A program made the translations under genes and the position numbers. Below are positions 25,805 through 33,667 of a DNA stretch of 40,661 nucleotides, piece after piece (position 1 is the stretch's first letter; each line of letters begins with the position of its first letter). The DNA is taken from contig JAFGKD010000046.1 in the NCBI GenBank assembly GCA_016928775.1, positions 1 to 40,661 of the forward strand, written 5' to 3'. Below the pieces are notes generated by a model, which was given only the letters and a program-made list of their open reading frames with translations, did not search any database and was not told the DNA's origin. Source of the stretch: Candidatus Zhuqueibacterota bacterium (lineage in GTDB: Bacteria > Zhuqueibacterota > Zhuqueibacteria > Residuimicrobiales > Krinioviventaceae).

Positions 25805-26114
25805 CGCGAGCAGCAGGGGTAATCAACGTCTTTTGAGCCACGAGGAGTAACTTTTGCCCACTTTTAGCAAATTCCAGGATATCATTTTCAGTATAGAGTT
25901 TTTTCTCTGGCGCGGCAAGCGTGTTCTTCTGCTCCACTTCTGGATGTGCAGCCGAGGCTTCGGGTCGATAGCTGGCACACGTTCGAGCCCAGCTATCTTT
26001 GCCGGACGCGTCGTCAATTTTAAGCAGTTTGGATAATTCTTCGTCAGCTTGAATGCGCTGCAGCACGCGCAGGATGATCTTTTCGACGAGCTGTTCAAGG
26101 TCTTGTTCCGACAT
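25764..26114 (-). CDS. 116-aa BMC accessory protein with EutT/EutQ-like C-terminal motif
   Basis: Residues 4-22 (DLEQLVEKIILRVLQRIQ) form an amphipathic helix resembling encapsulation peptides. A variable linker follows (residues 35-70). The C-terminus (LYTENDILEFAKSGQKLLL, then LITPAARDAAKRKGIKIKV) matches a short module known at the start of some EutT/EutQ-type BMC proteins, where TPAARD and GIKIK recur. No catalytic function is evident. It starts within a TGATG overlap with the BMC-P gene and ends inside PduS, so it is tightly coupled. A cargo-adaptor or assembly role is inference; PduM-like function is an alternative. Confidence 0.7.
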   Translation of the reverse strand: MSEQDLEQLVEKIILRVLQRIQADEELSKLLKIDDASGKDSWARTCASYRPEASAAHPEVEQKNTLAAPEKKLYTENDILEFAKSGQKLLLVAQKTLITPAARDAAKRKGIKIKVD

Positions 26115-26392
26115 CAGCCATCCACTCCATCGATACTGTCGACAATGCCGACAATCATTGAACGAACCGGCATGCGACAGGAAAAATTCATCAATTCTTC
26201 AGCAGCCCTGCCTTCTGACGCCACCAGGACGATATCTCCTTTTCTGGCACCGATGAGATCGACAGCTACCATAACGCCCTGCTGCACCTGCTCACGTGGA
26301 GAAACAGGTTTTACCAATGAGATCTTTTTATTTTGATAGCAGCTATGTTTCACAGTTGATACAAGACTGCCGATAACTTTGCCTAAAACCAT
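26114..26392 (-). CDS. BMC-P shell vertex protein, copy 3
   Basis: This 92-aa EutN/CcmL-type protein forms pentamers that cap the vertices. Hallmarks are LGKVIGSLVST at the start, VMVAVDLIGARKGDIVLVASEG in the centre and MIVGIVDSID at the end. It starts 4 bases after copy 2 and overlaps the 116-aa gene by one base. It is distinct in sequence from copies 1 and 2, especially in the central loop (SPREQVQQG). Confidence 0.94.
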   Translation of the reverse strand: MVLGKVIGSLVSTVKHSCYQNKKISLVKPVSPREQVQQGVMVAVDLIGARKGDIVLVASEGRAAEELMNFSCRMPVRSMIVGIVDSIDGVDG

Positions 26393-26396
26393 GCGC

Positions 26397-26663
26397 TTAT
26401 GTATCCAGAGTATCTACAAGGCCGATAATCGTGACATCGCTCGGAATGTAACGCTCCGGGAATGGCCGTGTCGCCTCGGCGCCGCTCACCCAGAACACAA
26501 TATCGCCGTCGCGAGTCCCGATCGTATCCGCGGCGACAAATGTTTTCCCCGTGGCAATTTGGTTCTCATCAACAACTTCCATAATCGCCAATTTGACGGC
26601 ATCCAGCTGGTCATCCTTGACCGTTGCCCACACTTTGCCAATCACACGTCCCAGTCGCATCAT
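26397..26663 (-). CDS. BMC-P shell vertex protein, copy 2
   Basis: This 88-aa EutN/CcmL-type pentamer protein shows RLGRVIGKVWATVK, TFVAADTIGTRDGDIVFWVSG and TIIGLVDTLD. The ATG at 26663 overlaps the copy 1 stop (ATGATG; the second ATG at 26660 also possible), indicating coupling. Three BMC-P genes in a row fit PVM-type loci, where three paralogous pentamers are the norm. Confidence 0.94.
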   Translation of the reverse strand: MMRLGRVIGKVWATVKDDQLDAVKLAIMEVVDENQIATGKTFVAADTIGTRDGDIVFWVSGAEATRPFPERYIPSDVTIIGLVDTLDT

Positions 26664-26959
26664 TCGCCCGCGGCTTTATCAAATACAATTTTGCCTTTCA
26701 GCTCGATCGAGTCAACAATGGCAACGATACTGGTATCGGTCGGCACATGCTGCAAGGTTTTTGCCTGTCGGGCCGAGCTGCCGCGAACCACAATGACAAC
26801 TTCACCCTTGCCCGCGCCCACCGTATCAACTGCGACGACATAATTGGACGTAGCTTTCATATCAGGATTGATCAAATTAACTAACAAAAGTTTGTATCCT
26901 TTCAGACGATCAACTTTGGCGGTCGATACAACTGTGCCCTCAATGCGTCCAAGTTCCAT
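26660..26959 (-). CDS. BMC-P shell vertex protein, copy 1 (first gene of the operon)
   Basis: This 99-aa EutN/CcmL-type pentamer protein shows ELGRIEGTVVSTAK, YVVAVDTVGAGKGEVVIVVRGSSAR and SIVAIVDSIE, with a short extra C-terminus (KGKIVFDKAAGE). CAGGA lies about 6-9 bases before the ATG at 26959. It is the 5'-most gene of the 12-gene operon, so its upstream region must hold the main promoter. Confidence 0.94.
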   Translation of the reverse strand: MELGRIEGTVVSTAKVDRLKGYKLLLVNLINPDMKATSNYVVAVDTVGAGKGEVVIVVRGSSARQAKTLQHVPTDTSIVAIVDSIELKGKIVFDKAAGE

Positions 26960-27080
26960 CAGATGTCCTGTATATAAAAGATTAAATAGCGAAAACGATT
27001 GAGAAGCAATATACCGACTTGATCATCGAGAATCAAGAAAATTTTGTGGCTTGGTGTGGAGTCTCAGCCTCGGGTGGGAC

Positions 27081-27124
27081 AAACCTCAAGAGTCTGTCGA
27101 ATAAAGCCATCACTTCGACAAGAA
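27081..27124 (-). repeat. dispersed intergenic repeat, copy C
   Basis: Read on the minus strand, this contains CTTGTCGAAGTGATGGC then TTTATTCGACAGACTC then TTGAGG. It matches copy A at 9972 onward in the first half and copy B at 27309 in the second half with several changes. It is the inverted partner of copy B. Confidence 0.6.
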
Positions 27125-27308
27125 CCTTTGCCGAGTAACAAGACTGACAAGAATTGATAGTCCTCTCTACCCCCACGGGGCTCATCATTACCCATATCTC
27201 AATTATTGGACACAGGAAAAAGCATGACTGTTATATAAAGTGATTTGATAGTGGTGGAATAAATTATTTGTAAATTGCAGACAAATCTGTCGGTTTGTTG
27301 ATTAATGT

Positions 27309-27352
27309 TAATGACTTTTTTCGACAGGCTCTCGAGGTTTTAGCCTGGGCAC
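27309..27352 (+). repeat. dispersed intergenic repeat, copy B
   Basis: It reads TAATGACTTTTTTCGACAGG then CTCTCGAGGTTTTAGCCTG and GGCAC. It aligns with copy A across the full length with about seven differences and one length change. Confidence 0.75.
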
Positions 27353-27393
27353 CTAAGACCGAGGTATTCGGCAATACCTGGTGCCGGTGAGCC

Positions 27394-29409
27394 CTATTTC
27401 AGCACCAGGCACTTTTGCACGAGTCGATGTTGGCCGGCGATGATGGAGATGAAATAAGTGCCTGACGGTTTTGTGCCGGACTCGCATAGCACGGCGTGAT
27501 GTCCTCTTTCCATACGATTTTGCGCCAGGCGCTCAATAAATCGGCCATGAATATTATAAACATCGATTTGTACGTCACATGTCTCGGCGAGTTGATAGGA
27601 AATAGACGTCGCGGCATTGAATGGATTGGGATAAATTGACAAAAAAGCGCACGTTCTTGGTTGATGGAGGAACACCGAGATGATATCCGAATAGTGCACC
27701 GAGCCGTCCTGATCCATTTGTTTCAAGCGATAATAGCGCAGGGAATCGGTCACAGCATTAGCTTGAAAATGATATTGATGTCTTGTAACGGTCGTTCCAT
27801 GCCCGGGGACAAAGCCGAGCGTAGACCAGCTTGTTTTGTCGCTTGAAGATTCTATGGCAAATCCGAGATTGTTGGTTTCGGATGCTGTTTCCCAGGTCAG
27901 GAGAACCTTGTCGTTCAAAGCAGCGGCCGAAAAGGAGGTTAATTCGACCGGCACAGTCCAATGCACGAACACCCGCACCGGATCACTCCAGTTTGACACA
28001 GCACCGTGGCTGTCACGTGTTCTGGCGCTGATCCAATAATCGCCATAATCGCTAAAGACGTGCGGCATAACAGCAAGCGAGCGTGAGCTCACGGGCCCAA
28101 GCCAACCGGTGATTTCATTGTTTCCCCAATCGATTTGAAATTCGACGGCATCGTCATTTGCATCCAAAACGTAGAGTTTAAAATCATGTGCTGTATGCGG
28201 GGCAAGCTCGTAGAGTGATAAAGTGAATCGAGGTCTGTTGGGAGGAATGTTGCCTTGGCCGGACAAAGAGCGCAGCATATAGCTAAATTCGTATTTGATA
28301 TCATCGTATTGTTCCGGCATATAGAGTGAACTGTTATAGCACGTCGTCGCTAACGGAAACAGGATATTTTGCTGTTCATTTTCTGTCCATTCGTCGACTT
28401 TGTTTTGGTTGACATCTAAAAGAAAGATGATTTCGTCCTCTTTATCGATTTGAAAGTTGATATCGCTGTTGGTAAAATTACACGAACTTTTTTTGTCGAT
28501 AAAAGTCCCTGGCGGTATTTTCCATGATGCCGGTTTATTCTTGTCGCCAAGATACCAGCCCGAGATGTTTATTTTGTCGTCGGTACAGTTGAACAAGGTA
28601 ATTTTTTGCGCTTCCAGTGGCTGCGTCACGACATATTGGATGACCACTGTTTTTAAACCCTGACAATAGGTGAGCAAGAAGGTGGAACCTGTTTCAACCA
28701 TGTCATTGAGATAAAATATCTTGGCAAAAATTTTCGGATCGGTCACCGAATAAAAGGGCGAGGAATTTGTCGCTTTTCCTTCCCAGGTATAGGTTCCCAA
28801 AATCTCCTCAATATTGGTGGAGACATGTTGCAGTATTTGATCACACAGGAAGGGATCTTTGCCGTTCCGTTCTTTATAGGCAACTGTAACTTTGATGTCG
28901 TCAAAAGTCACTTTCTCCGGAAAAGTTTCAAGAAAAGAATCATAGTATGGTAATACGCCGTCGGTACCGTATGAGGAAAAATCGATATAGGAGAGTTTTT
29001 CTGCAACCTGAACGCCATTGGCGTAAAAGGTAAAATATAGCTTTACATTTTCCGCATAGACCATTGATGTCGAGCGGATGTGCGCCACCAGTCGATTATA
29101 GTCTGTTGTCCAGTCGTAAAGATACAAGGCAAGAAGCTCAAAATCATCTGAAAGCGGGGTGCGAGTCGACCGGTAAATCTCATCAACCGATGTGTTGGCT
29201 TTGGTTCGCAAATCGGCTTTGAGGGTTTCAATTTTTTGCTTTATCATTGCCGCTTCTTTTGTCGTTTCTGCATCGAGGCCTTTTTCGACAAGAAGATCAT
29301 ACGCCGTTTCCAGCTCGGAGAGTCTAACAAGCAGCTCCTCATGATGTGCCCCCAAAACGGCGACGGCCAGGAATAATATGGCGATACAAAACAAATATCG
29401 GGTTTTCAT
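27394..29409 (-). CDS. large secreted multidomain protein with C-terminal sorting domain
   Basis: This 671-aa protein has a signal peptide (about residues 1-20) and a helical, coiled-coil-like segment at about 22-72 (LSELETAYDLLVEK and KQKIETLKADL). A region of about 70-270 has no recognised domain. A lamin-tail-like domain lies at about 285-345 (NISGWYLGDKNKPASW) and a PKD/Ig-like domain at about 400-490. A module beginning VPVELTSFSAAALNDKV (about 495-590) is typical of FCB secreted proteins, and the ending is a SIYPNPFNAATSISYQL sorting domain of the FlgD/type IX type. It would be exported and surface-bound or released. It follows the GH106-like gene by 14 bases, so the two are cotranscribed. 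No catalytic residues were seen. Confidence 0.78.
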   Translation of the reverse strand: MKTRYLFCIAILFLAVAVLGAHHEELLVRLSELETAYDLLVEKGLDAETTKEAAMIKQKIETLKADLRTKANTSVDEIYRSTRTPLSDDFELLALYLYDWTTDYNRLVAHIRSTSMVYAENVKLYFTFYANGVQVAEKLSYIDFSSYGTDGVLPYYDSFLETFPEKVTFDDIKVTVAYKERNGKDPFLCDQILQHVSTNIEEILGTYTWEGKATNSSPFYSVTDPKIFAKIFYLNDMVETGSTFLLTYCQGLKTVVIQYVVTQPLEAQKITLFNCTDDKINISGWYLGDKNKPASWKIPPGTFIDKKSSCNFTNSDINFQIDKEDEIIFLLDVNQNKVDEWTENEQQNILFPLATTCYNSSLYMPEQYDDIKYEFSYMLRSLSGQGNIPPNRPRFTLSLYELAPHTAHDFKLYVLDANDDAVEFQIDWGNNEITGWLGPVSSRSLAVMPHVFSDYGDYWISARTRDSHGAVSNWSDPVRVFVHWTVPVELTSFSAAALNDKVLLTWETASETNNLGFAIESSSDKTSWSTLGFVPGHGTTVTRHQYHFQANAVTDSLRYYRLKQMDQDGSVHYSDIISVFLHQPRTCAFLSIYPNPFNAATSISYQLAETCDVQIDVYNIHGRFIERLAQNRMERGHHAVLCESGTKPSGTYFISIIAGQHRLVQKCLVLK

Positions 29410-29423
29410 GGGATTCTCCAGGT

Positions 29424-32400
29424 TTATTCGACCAGGATGTCGAAATCATCCATCAAACCGTAATCGAACAGGTCGTAATCCGAGCCTTTGGGTTGTTGTT
29501 CCGGCGCGTATTTGAAACTCCAGGGTGTGACGATACCGTAGCGTTGCACATTGTGATGCGGGCCAAGCAAATTTTTGAAACTACCGGTGACGACCACATC
29601 GATCGTATTGACATCGTCCTGCACAAATGGCGTAATATCCATTTCACAGGGTTGCCAGCCAATGACACCCGCTTTTTCGCCATTGACATGGACCGAGGCG
29701 ACAGTGCCTTTCCACTCTCCCAGGCGGACGCGTACGCTTTTACCCGCTAATCCTGGAACACTTTTTCGATAACGGATATCATAGGGAAAGAATGGCAAAC
29801 CTTGTTCCTTCCAGGAGCCCAGATGCAGGTCTTTTTGTGGAACAAGTTTCCAGCCGTGATCCTGCGATTCGAGGTCAAAGTGGCCCATGATATAGACCGG
29901 TTCAATCTCGGCGTAAATCGACATGGGCTGCATGCGAATGGTCACTCTGTTTTCACCGATGCGGATAAAGTCGCTGATGTCAAAAACACCCCAGGTTTGA
30001 TCGATCGCCCACTCGTCCGGGATCGGCCTGATGATTTCGCCATTGACCAGCACCTGCCATAAATTTGGATTTTCAACGACAGCTTTGAGTGACATCAGAT
30101 CAACACCTTCGCCGATTGTGAATGGATAGTGCGCAACAAAACCGGTTTCTGTGCCAAAGGTATCCGCCTTTACCCACCCGGATTTCCATTGTACGGATGA
30201 TACCCAGGGATTTTCCGGGTAGCCGTGCGCCTGCCAGATTTTGATACCACCTGCGTAAAAATAGATGCCTTTGTAAACGCTTTCACCTGTTTCCAGATCA
30301 ATATAATCTATATTGAGAATGTTCGGCGACAGCCTTTGGATCTGCGGTTTTTCTGTGTCGATTACAGTAAATTGTGATTGCGGCTCTGGCGCAGGCGGAG
30401 TTTTTTCATCGCTGACAAACAGCAGCAAACTGCCCGCTGGGGGGAGGTCGAATGATATCTCAAGATGTCCGTCGTTTACGTTGACTGGATAGGACTTGCT
30501 TTTACCGGTGAACGGATCAAGACTTTTTGCCGAAACGCCGCCCATGCGGATCGTGCCACGTGAACTTTCCAACAAGCTGAAATTGCTGAGAAAAACCAGT
30601 TGTCCGTCCTGCAATTCGCGCCGCATATGATATAGATCACCACCGACCTGCGGATCAACCAATTGAAATTTGTGCATGTCTATTTGTTGCACCAATTGTG
30701 AAATACTCTCGAGAAAACGCCATGTGTCCATTGCGCTCAGTTGTTCAAGTCTATTGTCCAGCCGGCCATCAAGACGTATCGGTGTTTCGCCAAAACAATA
30801 GACCAAACCGCCTTGTTCAAGAAATTCCTTGAGCAGCTCAAAGGTTCGCTTGTCCATGTTTTCAAAATAGGGTGGGAGCACGACGATGCGGTAGCCACGC
30901 TGATTGATCACAAATGTTCCATCTTTGACCGACCCAAAATCCTTGATGATGTTTTCAGCGCCGAGGTCGTATTCGATTTGATAATCCTCTAATTCGCTGA
31001 GGAAACTGTGAAAAGAGACGCCAATTTTGTTGAGCAGATCGTTTGATTTTGCGGGCGAATAGTACATCCAGGTCGTGGTTGTCGGTTCAAGGACAAGGAT
31101 ATCATTGATCTGCTCGCCGCTCGATAGCGCGACAGACAAACGCGCAAAATAATCATTGAGAATTCGATAGTCCTTCCACCACGGCGTTTGATAACAAATC
31201 CCCTGGGGAAAGTCATGCTTGCGATCACCGGTGAGATTCATGTACGCCAGGTGCTGGTTCAAAAAATTAACGCCGAGGACAAATTCCCAATCGCCGTTGC
31301 GCTTCATATCCTCAAAGGTTAATTCCCAGCCGGCAGCACCGTAAGTTTCGCTGAGCGTGCGCACGCAGCCAAACTGATTGGCAATACTGCGCAGCTCCTT
31401 GATCGCGCGGATATTGCCGAACTGGGTATTGTTTTGATCCGCGGTGTTGAACAGCATGTCGACCGCTGGCACCTGGTGATAAGCATACATGGCCATATTA
31501 TCACCGCCGTGCACGGGATTAGGCCAGCCATGCTCCCAGTAGTGGCCGGTCCAGGCGAGATTTTTTTTCTGCGTGTAGTGATACCATGGCTTTGACCACC
31601 GTTCGATGAACAATTCGAGCAGCAGTTCATAATAGTTGTGGCGTACACGTTGCCACTCCCCGATCTCTTCAAAGATATTAGGCAGATGGAGTTTGAGGTC
31701 ATAGCCCCAGCGTTTCTGAAATTCTGCAAACAAAGCCGGCGTCGTTCGCATAGTACCATTACCTGGCGGACTGATATTGGGCTCGTCGGTAAACACACCC
31801 GGCACGAGATCGCCAAAGGCATCTCCGATGCGCTCCTCGTACCCGCGCATTGTTACGTTTATAAATGTCTCGGTGACACCGGGAACGAGCAGATCAACAT
31901 AAGATCGTCCGGCGAACCATTTGGATTTTTCATAATAATGATTTAAAAAAATGATGAATGAACCTTTATCCCCAACTTTGGCCGATGCGGTGACGTTTTC
32001 GAATGTGCCATTTTTCTCTAACAAAATCAGAGCGATATCCCCTTGCGGAATTTCCGTGACACGTTGTTTGCTCAAGCCCGTCGGCTGGTTAGCGGATTCC
32101 GGCATCAGCTCAGGCACCCAGCCGCCGGCAAAGCCGCTGGGAAAAGAGTTTTCATCATAAATCCAGGCTTTGAGTCCGAGACGTTTTGCTTCTTCAACGC
32201 TGTGTTCGACCATGTCGAACCATTCATCGGACAGATACTCGGTGATTAGACCATATCGGGGATGCATAAATCCACCGCCAAAGCCGGTGGTTTTAAAATC
32301 CTCGAGATCGCGGGTGAGATTTTCTTTTTTCAGTTTATCATGCCAGACCCATAATGGTGCGGGACGAAAATCGGCGGGCGGATCGATGAAAGCGGAGAAC

Positions 32401-32501
32401 ATGCTCTCGTACGAGGTGTAATGGGTGTCTGTAACGCTGTTTTGTGCGCTGGCAATTGTTGGTAAATGCAGGAGTATCAGCATGATCATATTGATTCGCA
32501 T
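29424..32501 (-). CDS. GH106-like glycoside hydrolase, putative alpha-L-rhamnosidase, secreted
   Basis: This 1025-aa protein starts at the ATG at 32501 (GAGGG upstream), giving a signal peptide (MRINMIMLILLHLPTIASAQ); a longer frame to 32546 would bury it. The N-terminal half fits the Glyco_hydro_106 family: FRPAPLWVWHDKLKKENLTR, FGGGFMHPRYGLITEYLS, KAWIYDENSFPSGFAGG, a VPGVFTDEPNIS acidic site, then NLAWTGHYWEHGWPN. The C-terminal region (about 720-1000) contains beta-sandwich, GH2-like sugar-binding sequence ending in MDITPFVQDDVNTIDV. GH106 members remove alpha-L-rhamnose from glycans, which would feed the adjacent BMC locus. Other activities within this large loose family are possible. 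It probably acts in the periplasm; no C-terminal sorting signal is present. Confidence 0.75.
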   Translation of the reverse strand: MRINMIMLILLHLPTIASAQNSVTDTHYTSYESMFSAFIDPPADFRPAPLWVWHDKLKKENLTRDLEDFKTTGFGGGFMHPRYGLITEYLSDEWFDMVEHSVEEAKRLGLKAWIYDENSFPSGFAGGWVPELMPESANQPTGLSKQRVTEIPQGDIALILLEKNGTFENVTASAKVGDKGSFIIFLNHYYEKSKWFAGRSYVDLLVPGVTETFINVTMRGYEERIGDAFGDLVPGVFTDEPNISPPGNGTMRTTPALFAEFQKRWGYDLKLHLPNIFEEIGEWQRVRHNYYELLLELFIERWSKPWYHYTQKKNLAWTGHYWEHGWPNPVHGGDNMAMYAYHQVPAVDMLFNTADQNNTQFGNIRAIKELRSIANQFGCVRTLSETYGAAGWELTFEDMKRNGDWEFVLGVNFLNQHLAYMNLTGDRKHDFPQGICYQTPWWKDYRILNDYFARLSVALSSGEQINDILVLEPTTTTWMYYSPAKSNDLLNKIGVSFHSFLSELEDYQIEYDLGAENIIKDFGSVKDGTFVINQRGYRIVVLPPYFENMDKRTFELLKEFLEQGGLVYCFGETPIRLDGRLDNRLEQLSAMDTWRFLESISQLVQQIDMHKFQLVDPQVGGDLYHMRRELQDGQLVFLSNFSLLESSRGTIRMGGVSAKSLDPFTGKSKSYPVNVNDGHLEISFDLPPAGSLLLFVSDEKTPPAPEPQSQFTVIDTEKPQIQRLSPNILNIDYIDLETGESVYKGIYFYAGGIKIWQAHGYPENPWVSSVQWKSGWVKADTFGTETGFVAHYPFTIGEGVDLMSLKAVVENPNLWQVLVNGEIIRPIPDEWAIDQTWGVFDISDFIRIGENRVTIRMQPMSIYAEIEPVYIMGHFDLESQDHGWKLVPQKDLHLGSWKEQGLPFFPYDIRYRKSVPGLAGKSVRVRLGEWKGTVASVHVNGEKAGVIGWQPCEMDITPFVQDDVNTIDVVVTGSFKNLLGPHHNVQRYGIVTPWSFKYAPEQQPKGSDYDLFDYGLMDDFDILVE

Positions 32502-32590
32502 GATTGCCCTCAATCTGTCTTTAGCTCTCTTTTTGCATGGTGACAAAAAGAATATAATGGTTTGTGGAGAAAAGATGCAATAAAAATACT

Positions 32591-32618
32591 TTGCCCTTTT
32601 TCCAGAATTCTTTATAAT
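32591..32618 (+). promoter_or_regulatory. possible sigma70-like promoter for the GTPase gene
   Basis: TTGCCC at 32591-32596 and TATAAT at 32613-32618 are spaced 16 bases and would start transcription near 32625, about 30 bases before the ATG. An AAAAGGA motif follows, but it is far from the start. A second TATAAT lies too close to the ATG to serve as a normal -10. Confidence 0.4.
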
Positions 32619-32654
32619 ACATCAAAAGGAAGACAAAAAAAGTATTATAATGCT

Positions 32655-33638
32655 ATGCCGGCCAATCTTTCTCCAGAATATTATCGCGCAGAAGAGGAAT
32701 TCAAAAAAGCACAAACCGCGCACGATCGACTCAAAGCATTGAAAGGAATGCTTGCCGCTATCCCGAAACACAAGGGTACAGAAAAGATGCAGGCGGACCT
32801 GAAACGGCGCATTTCGCAAACAAACGAAGAAATACAAAAGAGCGGCAGGAAAAAAGGTTTTAGTATAACAGTGGATCGCGAAGGTGGGGGACAAGTGTGT
32901 TTCGCCGGGCCTCCCAACAGTGGCAAGTCGCGTCTCATCGCAACATTAACTGAAACCGAGCTGGAAGTGGCGGATTATCCGTTTACCACGCGGATACCAC
33001 ACCCGGTCATGATGAAATATGAAGATATCCAGATTCAGCTCGTCGATTTGCCGCCCGTGTGCAGTCAACATATGGAATATTGGGTGCCGAATATTCTGCG
33101 CACCTGTGATTTAATTCTCGTTGTCTTTGATCTGGCTGACGACGATGTACTGGAAGCATTGGATGATACACTGCGAGTGATCGAGGAGCACAAAATAGAG
33201 CTCGTACCATTCAAGCCCGATGATGAATCCTGGGCAAGTATCATGAAAAGGCGGGCGTGGCTTGTGGGGACAAAAATTGATCTGCCCACTGCGCGAGAGA
33301 ATTGGCAGGTGATCAAGGAGTTTTATGCCAATCAATTCGGCATGAGCGCTGTATCATCAAAGACGCGCGGAGAAATCGAACGATTGCGGGAAGAGATCGT
33401 TATGGCGTTGGAGATCGTACGCGTCTATACGAAAAAACCGGGCCAATCTGCAGATAAAGGCCAGCCTTATATTGTGCCGAGAGGCAGCACACTACTCGAT
33501 TTTGCCAAAACTGTGCACAAAGACTTTGCGGCAAATCTCAAATTTGCGCGTGTCTGGGGGCAAACAAAATACGACGGCATGATGGTGAATCGAGATTATA
33601 TATTGCAGGACAGGGATGTGGTGGAGCTGCATATTTGA
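32655..33638 (+). CDS. DRG/Obg-related GTPase with C-terminal TGS domain
   Basis: This 327-aa protein starts at the ATG at 32655. It has an N-terminal helical region (residues 1-72, with EEEFKKAQTAHDRLKALKGM), then a G domain: P-loop CFAGPPNSGKSRL, switch region PFTTRIPHPVMM, VDLPPV for DxPG, and TKID for base recognition. The end (YIVPRGSTLLDFAKTVHKDF, then WGQTKYDGMMVNRDYILQD) is a TGS domain. This order is that of the eukaryotic and archaeal DRG proteins. Two G-domain deviations are visible: GPPNSGKS fits GxxxxGKS, while G3 is DLPPV instead of DxPG. It probably binds ribosomes or tRNA; its function in bacteria is unclear. Confidence 0.82.
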   Translation: MPANLSPEYYRAEEEFKKAQTAHDRLKALKGMLAAIPKHKGTEKMQADLKRRISQTNEEIQKSGRKKGFSITVDREGGGQVCFAGPPNSGKSRLIATLTETELEVADYPFTTRIPHPVMMKYEDIQIQLVDLPPVCSQHMEYWVPNILRTCDLILVVFDLADDDVLEALDDTLRVIEEHKIELVPFKPDDESWASIMKRRAWLVGTKIDLPTARENWQVIKEFYANQFGMSAVSSKTRGEIERLREEIVMALEIVRVYTKKPGQSADKGQPYIVPRGSTLLDFAKTVHKDFAANLKFARVWGQTKYDGMMVNRDYILQDRDVVELHI

Positions 33639-33667
33639 GGCTAAAAAGTTGCACTACTGCATCCCGG

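Larger units (their letters stand above)
26960..27393. promoter_or_regulatory. BMC operon upstream region containing an inverted repeat pair
   Basis: This 434-base region has no supported gene. It must carry the BMC promoter on the minus strand; I could not pick a convincing -35/-10. Two copies of a dispersed repeat lie here in opposite orientations: copy B at 27309-27352 (+) and a diverged copy C at 27081-27124 (-). They are about 185 bases apart and could fold into a long hairpin. A 7-bp hairpin (AGGTATT CGGC AATACCT, 27362-27379) lies 15 bases beyond the 671-aa gene and lacks a T tract. Confidence 0.5.

Noticed and set aside
18949..26959. Classic propanediol (pdu) or ethanolamine (eut) BMC
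   Set aside because: No diol dehydratase, ethanolamine lyase, glycyl radical enzyme or B12 genes in the operon; the aldolase fits a sugar-phosphate route.
32646..32651. TATAAT just before the GTPase start
   Set aside because: It lies three bases before the ATG, so transcription from it would begin inside the coding region.
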